Shown here one piece after another: positions 16,951-26,914 of a stretch of DNA of 64,000 nucleotides; positions within the stretch are counted from its first letter, which is position 1; the number at the start of each line of letters is the position of its first letter. The notes beneath the pieces were generated by a model. The model was not told where the DNA came from. It did no database searches and saw only the letters and a program-made list of their open reading frames with translations. The position numbers and the translations under genes are program-made. The stretch is from Bacillus sp. AFS015802. GTDB lineage: Bacteria > Bacillota > Bacilli > Bacillales > Bacillaceae_B. The stretch covers positions 185,094 through 249,093 of the forward strand of contig NZ_NTUP01000011.1 of assembly GCF_002561455.1 (NCBI RefSeq). The letters run 5' to 3'.

Positions 16951-18381
16951 TTAGCGTTTCTGAATTTCTTGAAGCAATAATTTGTTTACAAGCGGCGGGT
17001 TGGCCTGACCTTTCGTCGCTTTCATGATTTGGCCGACAAGGAAGCCGATGGCACGGTCTTTCCCGTTCTTGTAGTCTTCGATGGATTGTGGATTCGCGTC
17101 AAGCGTCTCTGTCACAATCTTCAATAAGGCACCTTCGTCAGAGATTTGAACGAGACCCTTATCTTTCACGATTTGTTCTGGATCGCCGCCGTTTTCAACC
17201 AGCTCTTTGAACACTTTCTTCGCAATCTTGGAAGAAATCGTTCCTTTTTCGATCAGCTCGATCATGCCCGCAAGTCCTTGAGGAGTCAGCTTGACATCTT
17301 CCAGTTCTTTCTGTTGTGCATTCAGGTATGCCGAAACTTCACCCATCAGCCAGTTGGAGGCAAGCTTTGCATCTGCACCCGCCTCAACGGTTTCCTGGAA
17401 GAAATCAGACATTTCTTTTGTCAGTGTCAGAACCATGGCATCATACGCAGGCAAGCCCAGCTCTTCTACATAGCGCTTTTTACGCTCATCCGGAAGCTCG
17501 GGGATCTCTGCACGAATGCGGTCCATCCACTCTTGATCGATGTGGAGGTTCAATAAATCCGGTTCAGGGAAGTAACGATAATCATCCGATCCTTCTTTGA
17601 CACGCATAAGGATCGTTTTACCCGTTGATTCATCGAAACGAAGGGTCTCCTGCTGAATCATGCCCCCGGATAGCAGTACCTTCTCCTGACGTACGATTTC
17701 ATACTCCAATCCTTTTTTAACAAAGTTAAAGGAGTTCAGGTTTTTAAGCTCTGCTTTCGTACCGAACTTCTCCTGACCGATTGGACGGAGGGAAATGTTG
17801 GCGTCACAGCGAAGCGATCCTTCTTCCATCTTACAGTCGGAAACTCCTGTGTATTGGATGATGGATTTCAGCTTCTCTAGATACGCGTATGCTTCTTCCG
17901 GTGTACGGATGTCCGGCTCAGATACGATCTCGATCAGTGGAGTTCCCTGGCGGTTATAGTCGACAAGGGAATAGCCGTCACCTGAGTGAGTCAGTTTCCC
18001 TGCATCCTCTTCCAGGTGAAGTCGGGTGATCCCGATCCGTTTCTTCTCACCATTCACTTCGATCTCGATCCAGCCGTTCTCACCGATCGGCTTGTCAAAT
18101 TGAGAAATTTGGTAGGCTTTCGGGTTATCCGGATAGAAATAGTTTTTCCGGTCAAACTTCGTATCCGTTGCGATCTCACAGTTCAATGCGATGGCGGCTT
18201 TCATTCCGAACTCAATGGCACGCTTGTTAACGACTGGAAGTACACCAGGATACCCAAGGTCGATTACATTTGTGTTCGTGTTTGGCTCCGCTCCGAAATG
18301 GTTCGGTGCCGGAGAGAACATCTTACTGTCCGTTTTTAATTCTACGTGGACTTCTAGTCCGATTACTGGTTCAAAGTTCAT
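16951..18381 (-). CDS. gatB: Asp-tRNA(Asn)/Glu-tRNA(Gln) amidotransferase subunit B
   Basis: GatB is the kinase/tRNA-binding subunit of the GatCAB complex, which turns Glu-tRNA(Gln) into Gln-tRNA(Gln). The product begins [15 protein letters not shown] and contains [27 protein letters not shown] and [18 protein letters not shown], all invariant family segments, plus the C-terminal YqeY-like domain. The ATG at 18381 (GGGGTG seven bases upstream) gives the standard start; the in-frame GTG at 18390 is part of the ribosome site. The gene starts 12 bp after gatA. Confidence 0.97.
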   Translation of the reverse strand: MNFEPVIGLEVHVELKTDSKMFSPAPNHFGAEPNTNTNVIDLGYPGVLPVVNKRAIEFGMKAAIALNCEIATDTKFDRKNYFYPDNPKAYQISQFDKPIGENGWIEIEVNGEKKRIGITRLHLEEDAGKLTHSGDGYSLVDYNRQGTPLIEIVSEPDIRTPEEAYAYLEKLKSIIQYTGVSDCKMEEGSLRCDANISLRPIGQEKFGTKAELKNLNSFNFVKKGLEYEIVRQEKVLLSGGMIQQETLRFDESTGKTILMRVKEGSDDYRYFPEPDLLNLHIDQEWMDRIRAEIPELPDERKKRYVEELGLPAYDAMVLTLTKEMSDFFQETVEAGADAKLASNWLMGEVSAYLNAQQKELEDVKLTPQGLAGMIELIEKGTISSKIAKKVFKELVENGGDPEQIVKDKGLVQISDEGALLKIVTETLDANPQSIEDYKNGKDRAIGFLVGQIMKATKGQANPPLVNKLLLQEIQKR

Positions 18382-18393
18382 TGATTTCACCCC

Positions 18394-19854
18394 TTACAGT
18401 TGTGGTTTTTTTGTATGGAAATCTGTAGCCTGCTCGAATGCATGGGCTACGCGATAAATCGTACTTTCGTCAAAATGCTTCCCGATGATTTGCAGTCCAA
18501 GGGGCAGTCCTGTTGAAGAGAATCCACATGGAACTGAAATTCCCGGTACACCTGCAAGGTTTACTGGAATCGTTAAAATATCGTTTGCATACATCGTTAG
18601 TGGATCATCAATCTTTTCTCCAATTTTGAAAGCTGGAGTTGGTGTCGTTGGTCCAATAATAACATCGTATTTCGCAAATACATCTTCAAAGTCTTTCTTG
18701 ATCAATGTACGGGCCTGCTGAGCTTTCTTATAGTAAGCATCATAGTAACCGGAACTTAAGGCAAACGTTCCAAGCATGATCCGACGCTTCACTTCGTCCC
18801 CGAACCCTTCTGCACGTGTCTTCTTGTAAAGGTCAAGAAGGTTGTCTGCATTCGGCGTCCGGTATCCGTAGCGAACCCCGTCAAAACGTGCAAGGTTGGC
18901 AGATGCTTCAGAAGAGGCTAATAGATAGTACGTCGACACACCGAATTTAGAATGAGGAAGAGAAACTTCTTCCCACGTCGCTCCCATGCCTTCCAGTACT
19001 TTCAGTGAAGCAAGGACCGCTTGACGTGCTTCTTCCCCGACACCTTCACCTAAGTATTCTTTCGGTACCGCAATCTTCAGGCCTTTTACATCACCGGTAA
19101 GAGCCTCTGCATAATTCGGAACCTCCACATTGGCTGAGGTAGAATCATTCGGATCAAGTCCGGCGATTGCCTGCAGCAAGTACGCGTTGTCTTCTACATT
19201 ACGGGTGATTGGTCCGATTTGATCAAGTGAAGATGCGAATGCAACCAGACCGAAACGGGATACGCGGCCGTATGTCGGTTTTAATCCGACCGTACCTGTG
19301 AATGCTGCCGGCTGACGGATCGATCCACCTGTATCTGAGCCCAGGGAGAAAGGTACTTCTCCAGCTGCAACGGATGCTGCCGATCCACCTGAAGATCCAC
19401 CTGGGACCGTTTCAAGATTCCATGGGTTGCTCGTCTTCTGGAAACCGGAGTTCTCAGTAGACGAACCCATCGCAAACTCATCCATATTCAATTTACCGAT
19501 CGTAATCGTATCGGCACTATGTAATTTATTGATGACCGTCGCATCATAAATCGGATTGAAGTTTTCAAGGATTTTACTTGCACAGGTCGTGCGAAGACCC
19601 TTTGTCACGATATTATCCTTGATCCCGATCGGCATTCCGAAAAGAAGGCCTTTACTTTCATCCGTCCCAAGCTTTGCATCCATTTCCTTTGCTTTACTGC
19701 GGGCATTCTCTTCATCCAGTGTTAAAAATGCCTTCACTTTATCTTCAACGGCATCGATTCGTTTGTACGACTCGTCTACCAGATCTGTAACAGAAACTTC
19801 TTTCTTATGTAAAAGCTCATGAAGCTCTGATAATTTATGGTCAAATAATGACAT
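18394..19854 (-). CDS. gatA: Asp-tRNA(Asn)/Glu-tRNA(Gln) amidotransferase subunit A
   Basis: A 486-residue amidase-signature protein that releases ammonia from glutamine for GatB. The Ser-Ser-Lys triad region is clear: GIKDNI around residue 78, and [15 protein letters not shown] with the nucleophile in [13 protein letters not shown] near 170-185. Length is standard. The gene begins with a GGGGACCTC-type site 12 bp after gatC and is followed by gatB. Confidence 0.97.
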   Translation of the reverse strand: MSLFDHKLSELHELLHKKEVSVTDLVDESYKRIDAVEDKVKAFLTLDEENARSKAKEMDAKLGTDESKGLLFGMPIGIKDNIVTKGLRTTCASKILENFNPIYDATVINKLHSADTITIGKLNMDEFAMGSSTENSGFQKTSNPWNLETVPGGSSGGSAASVAAGEVPFSLGSDTGGSIRQPAAFTGTVGLKPTYGRVSRFGLVAFASSLDQIGPITRNVEDNAYLLQAIAGLDPNDSTSANVEVPNYAEALTGDVKGLKIAVPKEYLGEGVGEEARQAVLASLKVLEGMGATWEEVSLPHSKFGVSTYYLLASSEASANLARFDGVRYGYRTPNADNLLDLYKKTRAEGFGDEVKRRIMLGTFALSSGYYDAYYKKAQQARTLIKKDFEDVFAKYDVIIGPTTPTPAFKIGEKIDDPLTMYANDILTIPVNLAGVPGISVPCGFSSTGLPLGLQIIGKHFDESTIYRVAHAFEQATDFHTKKPQL

Positions 19855-19866
19855 GAGGTCCCCTCC

Positions 19867-20157
19867 TTAGTCCAAGATCGATGGAACGCGAACTTGTCCA
19901 TCTTGTTTGTCTGGTGCGTTCTTCAATACTTCTTCACGTGGCAGTCCTTCAACAGGCTTATCTTCACGCATCACGTTCTTCATATCCAGTACGTGACTGG
20001 TCGCTTCCACATTTGATGTATCCAATTCATTCAGCTGCTCGGCAAACCCGATAATGGCATCCAGCTGAGTCGTAAACTTCTTCGCTTCATCCTCTGTGAT
20101 GGCTAGTCGTGCAAGGTGCGCAACGTGCTTTACCTGCTCTTCAGAAATTCTAGACAT
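19867..20157 (-). CDS. gatC: Asp-tRNA(Asn)/Glu-tRNA(Gln) amidotransferase subunit C
   Basis: The 96-residue belt subunit that clamps GatA to GatB. It starts [20 protein letters not shown] and ends [11 protein letters not shown], both family hallmarks. The ATG at 20157 has GGAGGTG eight bases upstream; the longer frame from 20190 would include that ribosome site. It is the first gene of gatCAB. Confidence 0.96.
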   Translation of the reverse strand: MSRISEEQVKHVAHLARLAITEDEAKKFTTQLDAIIGFAEQLNELDTSNVEATSHVLDMKNVMREDKPVEGLPREEVLKNAPDKQDGQVRVPSILD

Positions 20158-20325
20158 CTTCTTCACCTCCGTATATGTTCGAACACTCACAATACTATTG
20201 ATAATACCAAAATTCGCTTCATTAAAGCAACTATGATAAGAGTTAACGTTTGTTAGGAGCAGGTATGATTCTTGTCCATACCTCCCTACATTCTACCATG
20301 AAATTGGGGCTGGGTGTGAGTTTGT

Positions 20326-20338
20326 GAGGGACGGACCT
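20326..20338 (+). repeat. Dispersed 13-bp motif, single copy
   Basis: GAGGGACGGACCT on the plus strand, about 170 bp upstream of gatC. It is the only copy without a partner nearby that lies upstream rather than downstream of its nearest gene. Confidence 0.9.
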
Positions 20339-20592
20339 TGGGTGGGGTTCAAAAAGCATTACATAGTATGAACTTGTTTTTGCAAGCTTCGTTCTTTGAC
20401 CTTGAGCGGATTCTCCGTTCCTTAAAGAGAGTATCTTTGGTTTTTCGATCATTCTTATAAAAAAATCAGCTTTAGATTGTCTGTTTTAGCTGGTAGATTA
20501 TCCTTGGATGGGGGGTAGGTAGGGCCTTCTTTGATGAAGGATTCTATGGGTTGGATCACCTACGCCGGGCTGAACAGGTTTATTGGAGGGTG

Positions 20593-20706
20593 ATTGCGTC
20601 ATTTTAGACATTGATTGCGTCATTTTCCGGATAATTGCGTCGTTTTTTTATTTATTGCGTCATTTTCTTCTTAATTGCGTCATTATTCTCTATTATTGCG
20701 TATTTT
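20593..20706 (+). repeat. Array 1 of six ATTGCGT units with a 20-21 bp period
   Basis: ATTGCGT begins at 20593, 20614, 20634, 20654, 20674 and 20695, so the steps are 21, 20, 20, 20 and 21 bp. The consensus unit is ATTGCGTCATTTT followed by seven to eight variable bases. The last unit reads ATTGCGTATTTTT. The array ends about 90 bp before the cupin start codon. Confidence 0.92.
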
Positions 20707-20796
20707 TACATATAATGGAAGAAGACCGCACGCACCCTTCTCCCATTTGCAGGATTTCCCATCCCCTAACCAGAATCTATTAAAAGAGGTGATTCC

Positions 20797-21153
20797 ATGA
20801 AAATATTCAGTTTCAAACAAACCAGCGGAAAATCAATCCAGAAATTCAACAGTCAAAACGTGACCATCCATCCTTTATTAAAGCCTGATGATCCGTTCCA
20901 GATCGGATATTTCTATTTAGAAGCAAACAGCGTACTTGGAATGCATCCCGCCATGTGCGATCAGCTTCTGATGATCACATCCGGTCGAGGGTGGGTGAGA
21001 ATAGAAGGGGAAGAGAAAATTGAAGTGGAACCAGGCATGGCCATCTTTTGGCAGGAAGGCGAGATGCATGAGTCAGGATCCGACCACGGAATGACTGCAA
21101 TTGTAGCCGAAGGAAGCAAGCTCGACCCTGAGCGGTATCTCAATCACAACTAA
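20797..21153 (+). CDS. Cupin-domain protein
   Basis: A 118-residue single-domain cupin. The middle holds the two cupin motifs in weak form: GMHPAMCDQLLMITSGRGW (about 48-66) and PGMAIFWQEGEMHESG (about 81-96). His in the first and His/Glu in the second could bind a metal. The function is open; many such small cupins bind sugars or carboxylic acids or modify regulators. The ATG has AAGAGGTGA upstream. The AbrB-type permease follows 57-75 bp later on the same strand. Confidence 0.82.
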   Translation: MKIFSFKQTSGKSIQKFNSQNVTIHPLLKPDDPFQIGYFYLEANSVLGMHPAMCDQLLMITSGRGWVRIEGEEKIEVEPGMAIFWQEGEMHESGSDHGMTAIVAEGSKLDPERYLNHN

Positions 21154-21227
21154 AGCATTCCATTTGCTTACCCCTCTCCAATTGATTACCTTTAAGAAAA
21201 GATATATTAATGGAGATGATTTTCAAC

Positions 21228-22292
21228 ATGCGTCCAATTCTATCAGCCTTTATCGCCGGGACCATAGGCGGAGGGGTGTTCACCCTTCTTCACCTTCCCC
21301 TTTCCTGGCTGCTCGGCTCCATGGTTTCTGTCTTTCTGATCAATAAATGGACGAGGCTTGAGCTTGCCTGGCCTTCTTTTCTCCGGGATTTTGGATTGAT
21401 CATCGTCGGTTACACCATTGGGCAATCCTTCAGTCAGAAGACCATGATCGAAATATTCACTCAGCTTCCGTCCATGCTGATGATGACGATGGCCATCATT
21501 GTGTTCAGTATGGGACTTGCTTATATCACGTCAAGGATGACGGGAATCGGCCTGCCTTCAACGATTACGGGGAGTATCCCCGGGGGACTTTCGCAAATGG
21601 TGGCCCTTGGAGAGGAGATGAAGAGTATCGACTTAACGGTTGTGACGATCCTTCAAGTCATCCGGCTGCTGTCTGTCATCTTTGTCGTACCGTTTCTCGT
21701 CTTCAGTCCCCTTTTGGGTGGAGAAGGAGCCGGTCCGGGGACGGCCGCGCGTTCGTTTGCTATGCCTGCTTTACAGTGGGGGTTTGTCCTTTTTTTCACC
21801 ATTGCCATCGCAGCAGGGTTCCTGGCTAAAAAAATCCACCTGCCCACCGCGACCTTACTTGGCCCGATCCTGGTCATCGGGGGCTTCATGGTGGCTGAAT
21901 CGCCGGTCCCGCATATGCCCGGCCTGTTCATCATCCTGGCTCAATTATCCCTCGGCATATATTTTAGCTTCATGATGAATTTCTCGTCGTCCAGAACGAT
22001 GGGCAAGTTTATCATGTGGTCTTTATTCACGTCACTCTGCCTGCTCCTATGCTGTGCTGGCCTTAGCTTGTTATTGAGCCGCTGGCATGACATTTCATTC
22101 CTGACTGCCTTTATCAGCCTGGCTCCCGGGGGCATGGCAGAGATGGCACTGGTGGGACAAGCCGTCAACGCAGATCTTTCCATCATTACCGGGTATCATT
22201 TGTTCCGGATCTTATTCATCCTGTTCCTCATCCCGGCGATTTTGAAAGGACTGTTCAAGCTCCCTCTTTTCCAAAAGGGGAAACATGATTAG
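21228..22292 (+). CDS. AbrB-family membrane protein (putative permease)
   Basis: A polytopic protein of 354 residues with about ten membrane segments in two similar halves. Each half has the family's PGG signature: GSIPGGLSQM and SLAPGGMAEM. PF05145 proteins are often labelled AbrB or ammonia-monooxygenase-related on weak grounds; the family is best called a putative transporter. The start at 21228 follows GGAGATG at a long spacing; an in-frame ATG at 21210 would add six residues. It overlaps the convergent yueI gene by four bases. Confidence 0.85.
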   Translation: MRPILSAFIAGTIGGGVFTLLHLPLSWLLGSMVSVFLINKWTRLELAWPSFLRDFGLIIVGYTIGQSFSQKTMIEIFTQLPSMLMMTMAIIVFSMGLAYITSRMTGIGLPSTITGSIPGGLSQMVALGEEMKSIDLTVVTILQVIRLLSVIFVVPFLVFSPLLGGEGAGPGTAARSFAMPALQWGFVLFFTIAIAAGFLAKKIHLPTATLLGPILVIGGFMVAESPVPHMPGLFIILAQLSLGIYFSFMMNFSSSRTMGKFIMWSLFTSLCLLLCCAGLSLLLSRWHDISFLTAFISLAPGGMAEMALVGQAVNADLSIITGYHLFRILFILFLIPAILKGLFKLPLFQKGKHD

Positions 22293-22744
22293 AAGAGCTT
22301 ATTTTTAATAGAAGAGAATAGGCTTTTCTTTTGCTTCGGCTTTGGTTTTGCTTCAGCGGCTTTCTCACTTTTTTTCTGCACATAGATCTCTTCCTGATCG
22401 ATGGCATGATCATAGGCGAGAACGAGGCCGATATCCGTTTCGATGTCCTTATTGGTCACCATGGAAAATGAAACATGATACGTATCGGCAAGCTTGATGT
22501 ATTTAGATAAAAAGGTGTAGCTCATATTTCCATTTAATAAAAGCTTTGCCTCAGGATGTTTCTTCAAGCTATCCTGAACTTCCTTGTACACTCCCTTTTC
22601 CCTTACTTGACTTTGGGTCAGGGCAATGACGATCCGTTCTCTCAGGCTTCCGAGAAATTTCCTTCTTTCATCAGGCTTTGTTTGTTTTTGTCCGTACATT
22701 CCATTTTCCAGATAATCATCTATCGTTGGTTTGCTCAAAAACAA
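22289..22744 (-). CDS. yueI: YueI family protein (DUF1694)
   Basis: The 151-residue protein matches YueI: it starts with PTIDDYLENGMYGQKQTKPD and has FLGSLRERIVIALTQSQVRE, the family's most conserved stretch, ending in a Lys-rich tail. The family is a Firmicutes protein of unknown role with an L7Ae-like predicted fold. Its 3' end overlaps the convergent AbrB-type gene by four bases, and the two share no visible terminator. Confidence 0.9.
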   Translation of the reverse strand: MFLSKPTIDDYLENGMYGQKQTKPDERRKFLGSLRERIVIALTQSQVREKGVYKEVQDSLKKHPEAKLLLNGNMSYTFLSKYIKLADTYHVSFSMVTNKDIETDIGLVLAYDHAIDQEEIYVQKKSEKAAEAKPKPKQKKSLFSSIKNKLF

Positions 22745-22847
22745 TGCACCTCCAAAACGTCTTATTACAGTTTCTCCTACACTATATGTTTACATGTGTA
22801 CATTTGGTTCTGTCCCATTTTCTCTTATGGGAATGCTTTCAGGCAAC

Positions 22848-22883
22848 TAAAAGGGTCCGCTCTTCCACGAGCGGACCCTTTGT
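22848..22883 (-). terminator. Intrinsic terminator of the arginine operon
   Basis: AAAGGGTCCGCTC and GAGCGGACCCTTT form a 13-bp perfect stem with a five-base loop, four bases beyond the argF stop. As a symmetric A/T-flanked hairpin it can work on either strand. Confidence 0.92.
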
Positions 22884-22886
22884 CAT

Positions 22887-23840
22887 TTATACGAACAATG
22901 ATTGCAAAATCGCCTTCTGGACATGTAATCGGTTTTCCGCCTGCTGAAATACGGCGGAACACGGTCCGTCAATGACCGCGGCTGTCACTTCTTCTTCACG
23001 GTGGGCCGGAAGACAGTGAAGGAATGTCACATCAGGGGAAGCGTGCCCCAACAGCTCCTCATTCACTTGATACCCTTGAAAGTCTTGAAGACGCTTGATG
23101 GCTTCTTCCTCCTGCCCCATGCTGGCCCAAACGTCTGTGTAGACAACGTCGGCACCCCTTACCGCTTCGATCGGATCATTCGTAAGCGTAAAGCTCCCTC
23201 CGCTCTCCGCGGCAAGATCGATCGTCTTTCCGATGATGTCTTCTTTCGGTTCATAGCCTTCCGGACAAGAAACGACGACCTCCATTCCAAGCATGGCACA
23301 AAGGATCATGAAGGAGTGGGCCACATTGTTGCCATCCCCGATATAGACCACCTTCACCCCTTTTAACGTCCCCTTGGTCTCAAGGATGGTAAGGACGTCC
23401 GCCAATGCCTGGCATGGATGATACGTATCACAAAGACCGTTGATGACGGGGACACTGGCGCATTCGGCCAACTGTGTCACCTTCTCCGTCTCGAACGTAC
23501 GGATCATGATTCCATCCACATAGGATGACAGGACCCGTGCCGTATCCGCGATCGACTCCCCTCTCCCCAGCTGGATATCACGGGAATTCAGGTAGATGGC
23601 GTGGCCTCCCATTTGCAGCATTCCCGCTTCGAAGGACACACGTGTTCTCGTGGATGACTTTTCAAAGATCATCGCAAGGGTTTTCCCTGCAAGGGTCTTG
23701 GAATAAGGGTGTTTCTTCAAGTACTGTGCAAGTGATAAGAGTTCGTGTACCTCTTCCCTGGTGTAATCCAGCCATATGACAAGGTCCCTCCCTTTTAAAG
23801 AAACCTTCTCCGGTGCCGGGGCAACATTTGAATTCATCAT
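22887..23840 (-). CDS. argF: Ornithine carbamoyltransferase
   Basis: The 317-residue enzyme joins carbamoyl phosphate to ornithine, giving citrulline. The carbamoyl phosphate site KSSTRTRVSFE (about 54-64), DTYHPCQALAD and the C-terminal FLHCLPAHREEEV are all present. It is the last gene of argCJBD-carAB-argF. The ATG overlaps the carB stop (ATGA). Confidence 0.97.
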   Translation of the reverse strand: MMNSNVAPAPEKVSLKGRDLVIWLDYTREEVHELLSLAQYLKKHPYSKTLAGKTLAMIFEKSSTRTRVSFEAGMLQMGGHAIYLNSRDIQLGRGESIADTARVLSSYVDGIMIRTFETEKVTQLAECASVPVINGLCDTYHPCQALADVLTILETKGTLKGVKVVYIGDGNNVAHSFMILCAMLGMEVVVSCPEGYEPKEDIIGKTIDLAAESGGSFTLTNDPIEAVRGADVVYTDVWASMGQEEEAIKRLQDFQGYQVNEELLGHASPDVTFLHCLPAHREEEVTAAVIDGPCSAVFQQAENRLHVQKAILQSLFV

Positions 23841-26800
23841 ACTCGGCTCACTCCTTGAATGGATTTATTATGAACGAAAGACTTTGGCTGAACGTTGTCT
23901 GCGCCCTTGCTTCGGATAAAGGAGGATAGGGTTTCCGCTTCGGTCATGACGGTGATTCCCGCCTCTAAAGCAGCGATTCTTCTTGCCTTCCCTTCGTCCG
24001 TTTCCTCATCACTGAAATAGACACAGGCATGATCGGTTTTGATCCAGTCATGAAATGCCTTTTCCGCTGCTGTTTGATACTGACTCATTTCTGTCTGGCT
24101 GCTGTCGACGTAAAGGGTCCCCCCTGCTTCAACGTCTGCATGTACCTCTTCAAACACTTTATACAGCGCTTCTTCGACGGTGTCACCCAGGCACAGGCCT
24201 TCTCCCGTCGACTTCATATTCGCCCCGAGGGTTTGATCGATTTCCGGCATGGCGTGGGACGAAAACACCGGATACTTCACCCCGACTCCTTTTATCTTGG
24301 AAGGAGGGTCAAATGCATCGATTCCAAGACTCTCCCCGCACATCAGATCGGTGGCCATATCAATCAAGGAAAAGCCAAGGATCTTGCTGACGATCGGAAC
24401 GGTACGGCTCGCACGCGGGTTCACTTCTAACACGTATACCTTTTGATCCTGCAGCAGGAATTGAATATTCATGATTCCTTTATAATGAAGGGCGGATACG
24501 ATCTTATGGGCATATTTTCCAATCATCTCCTTGATTTCTTCCGTCAGGGATTCAGAAGGGAAAATGGACATGCTGTCACCTGAGTGAACACCCGCCCGTT
24601 CAATATGCTCCATCACACCGGGAACATATACATCTGCACCGTCCCCTACCAGATCGATTTCGGCTTCCTGACCTTCTTTAAATTCATCTACTAATATAGG
24701 AAAATATTCTTCAGCCGCTCCCTGGATGAAGCGCTGCATTTCCTCTGCTGTGTTTACTTTTACCATCCCTTTGCCACCAATGACATAGGAAGGGCGGCAT
24801 AGAAGAGGAAAGGCTAAATGACGCGCCACCTGCAGGGCTTCATCTTTGCTGTGGCAGATCTCCCCATTCACGCGGGGGATCCCCTCTTCATCCAGCAATT
24901 GATAAAAGCGTTCCCGGTCCTCCACCCGGTCGATGATGTCAGAAGAGGTCCCGAGTAGTCGCACTCCCGCTTCCTCAAGCGTCCCCGCAAGGTTCAATGC
25001 CGTCTGTCCACCGAATTGCACAAGAGCCGAATCCACCCTCTCGTGTTCGATGATGGACAGGACCGATTCGACCGTAATCGGTTCAAAATATAATCGATCT
25101 GCCGTCTCATAATCCGTACTGACGGTTTCCGGATTATTGTTCACCATAATCGTCGTGTACCCGTGCTCTTTCAACCTCTGGATCGCCTTGACGGCACTGT
25201 AATCAAATTCGACTCCCTGGCCGATCCGGATCGGTCCCGCCCCGATGATCAGGACCTTTTTGTCTCCTTGCAACGGTGGAATTTCATTTTCCCCATGATA
25301 GGTTGAATAGGCATAGTTGGTGATGGCTTCAAACTCTCCGGCGCATGTATCCACCATTTTGAATGCGGGGACGATCCCCTCTTCCACTCTCAGATGTGCA
25401 ACTGACACCTCAGTCTTTCCTGTGAATCCGGCAATCGTTTTATCCTCAAACCGGAATTCCTTTGCTTCTTTTAATAGCTTTGCAGTGAGGGACGTGCTCT
25501 TGAGCTTATTTTCCATGAAGACGAGATTACTCAAGATCGACAGGAACAGCTTATCGATCCCTGTCTTTCCGTGAAGAGCGTCGATTGAATGTCCCCGTCT
25601 TAACAACTCCATCAGTTCAAAGAATCGGGAATCCGTTGGCGTGCCAATCTTGGTCTCCAAATCTTCCTGGGATAAATCAGACAGTTCACTATAGATGTTC
25701 TCAAGGGAAAGATCCAAGGATTGAAGGGCTTTTTGAAAAGCGGCTTCTAATGAGCGCTCGATCGCCATCACTTCACCCGTTGCCTTCATCTTCGTGCCAA
25801 GCACCCGGTTTGCCTCGGGAAATTTATCAAACGGCCATCTCGGGAATTTCACCACCACATAATCAAGGGCCGGCTCGAAGCTTGCATAGGTGGTTTTGGT
25901 CAGTGGATTGATGATTTCATTCAAAGTGTAACCGACCGCAAGCTTCACCGCGATCTTTGCAATGGGATAGCCTGTCGCCTTTGATGCAAGGGCAGAAGAT
26001 CTGCTCACACGGGGATTCACTTCAATCACATAGTATTGGTTGCTGTCAGGGTCTAAAGCAAATTGTATATTGCATCCTCCCACTACTTCCAACGCACTGA
26101 CGATATCAAAGGCGGCTGTACGGAGCATATGAAACTCCCTGTCCGTCAAGGTTTGGGACGGGGCCACGACGATGGAATCCCCCGTATGGACCCCTACCGG
26201 ATCGAAGTTCTCCATATTGCAGACCGATATACAATTTCCTTTCGAATCTCTCATCACTTCATACTCGATTTCTTTGAACCCGGCTATGCTTTTTTCCACA
26301 AGCACCTGATGGATCGGACTTGCCTTCAAACCTGATAGGACGAGTTTCTTGTACTCCTCCATCGTAGAAGCGATCCCGCCTCCTCTTCCGCCTAACGTAT
26401 AAGCAGGGCGGACAATGATCGGAAGGGCAATCTCTTCAGAAAAAAGAAGGGCGCCTTCCAGGTCATGGACGATGCTGCTTTCAGCTGTCGGGTGCCCCAA
26501 TCTATTCATTAAGGATCGGAACTTCTCTCTATCCTCCCCCTTTTGGATCGAATCAACGGACGTACCGAGCAGTTTCACACCGTACTTCGCAAGGACCCCT
26601 TTTTCATCCAGCCCGACGGCCAGATTCAAGGCAGTCTGGCCTCCGAGACCCGCTACCAGGCCATGGGGGCGTTCTTTTTCGATGATGGCGGTCAGTGTCT
26701 TCACTGTAATGGGTTCACAGTACACTTTGTCAGCGTAAGTGGTATCCGTCATGATCGTGGCCGGATTATGATTCACAAGGACCACCTCATATCCCTCTTC

Positions 26801-26914
26801 CTTGAGGGCAAGGCACCCTTGCGTACCGGAGTAATCAAATTCAGCCGCCTGCCCGATGATGATGGGGCCCGATCCAATGATCAGGATTTTTTGAATACTG
26901 GAATCTTTAGGCAT
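23837..26914 (-). CDS. carB: Carbamoyl-phosphate synthase large subunit, arginine-specific
   Basis: A 1025-residue two-lobed ATP-grasp enzyme. Both halves carry the ILIIGSGPIIIGQAAEFDYSG-type loop (the second as LIIGAGPIRIGQGVEFDYSA) and the ENPRVSRSSA/EVNPRASRTVP metal site. The MGS-like domain is at the C-terminus. Position inside the arg operon identifies it as the arginine-repressed enzyme rather than the pyrimidine one. The ATG at 26914 (GGGAGAGAG upstream) overlaps carA by eight bases. A frame open to 27061 would add 49 non-conserved residues inside carA and is rejected. Confidence 0.96.
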   Translation of the reverse strand: MPKDSSIQKILIIGSGPIIIGQAAEFDYSGTQGCLALKEEGYEVVLVNHNPATIMTDTTYADKVYCEPITVKTLTAIIEKERPHGLVAGLGGQTALNLAVGLDEKGVLAKYGVKLLGTSVDSIQKGEDREKFRSLMNRLGHPTAESSIVHDLEGALLFSEEIALPIIVRPAYTLGGRGGGIASTMEEYKKLVLSGLKASPIHQVLVEKSIAGFKEIEYEVMRDSKGNCISVCNMENFDPVGVHTGDSIVVAPSQTLTDREFHMLRTAAFDIVSALEVVGGCNIQFALDPDSNQYYVIEVNPRVSRSSALASKATGYPIAKIAVKLAVGYTLNEIINPLTKTTYASFEPALDYVVVKFPRWPFDKFPEANRVLGTKMKATGEVMAIERSLEAAFQKALQSLDLSLENIYSELSDLSQEDLETKIGTPTDSRFFELMELLRRGHSIDALHGKTGIDKLFLSILSNLVFMENKLKSTSLTAKLLKEAKEFRFEDKTIAGFTGKTEVSVAHLRVEEGIVPAFKMVDTCAGEFEAITNYAYSTYHGENEIPPLQGDKKVLIIGAGPIRIGQGVEFDYSAVKAIQRLKEHGYTTIMVNNNPETVSTDYETADRLYFEPITVESVLSIIEHERVDSALVQFGGQTALNLAGTLEEAGVRLLGTSSDIIDRVEDRERFYQLLDEEGIPRVNGEICHSKDEALQVARHLAFPLLCRPSYVIGGKGMVKVNTAEEMQRFIQGAAEEYFPILVDEFKEGQEAEIDLVGDGADVYVPGVMEHIERAGVHSGDSMSIFPSESLTEEIKEMIGKYAHKIVSALHYKGIMNIQFLLQDQKVYVLEVNPRASRTVPIVSKILGFSLIDMATDLMCGESLGIDAFDPPSKIKGVGVKYPVFSSHAMPEIDQTLGANMKSTGEGLCLGDTVEEALYKVFEEVHADVEAGGTLYVDSSQTEMSQYQTAAEKAFHDWIKTDHACVYFSDEETDEGKARRIAALEAGITVMTEAETLSSFIRSKGADNVQPKSFVHNKSIQGVSRV

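Larger units (their letters stand above)
20158..20796. other. Long intergenic region with a dispersed motif copy and an ATTGCGT array
   Basis: These 639 bp lie between the divergent gatC and cupin genes. They hold the gatC promoter, a motif copy (20326-20338), a short G-rich stretch (20506-20524) and the ATTGCGT array (20593-20706). The small open frames here are not credible genes. Confidence 0.7.

Noticed and set aside
20158..20340. T-box leader upstream of gatCAB
   Set aside because: No T-box sequence, specifier stem or antiterminator is seen.
20593..20706. CRISPR array
   Set aside because: Repeats of 7-13 bp with 7-8 bp gaps are far too short, gaps are AT-rich, and no cas genes are present.
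20583..20783. Open frame of 66 codons over the ATTGCGT array
   Set aside because: It is a reading of the repeat units (repeated DCVI/NCVI) with no ribosome site and no protein-like composition.
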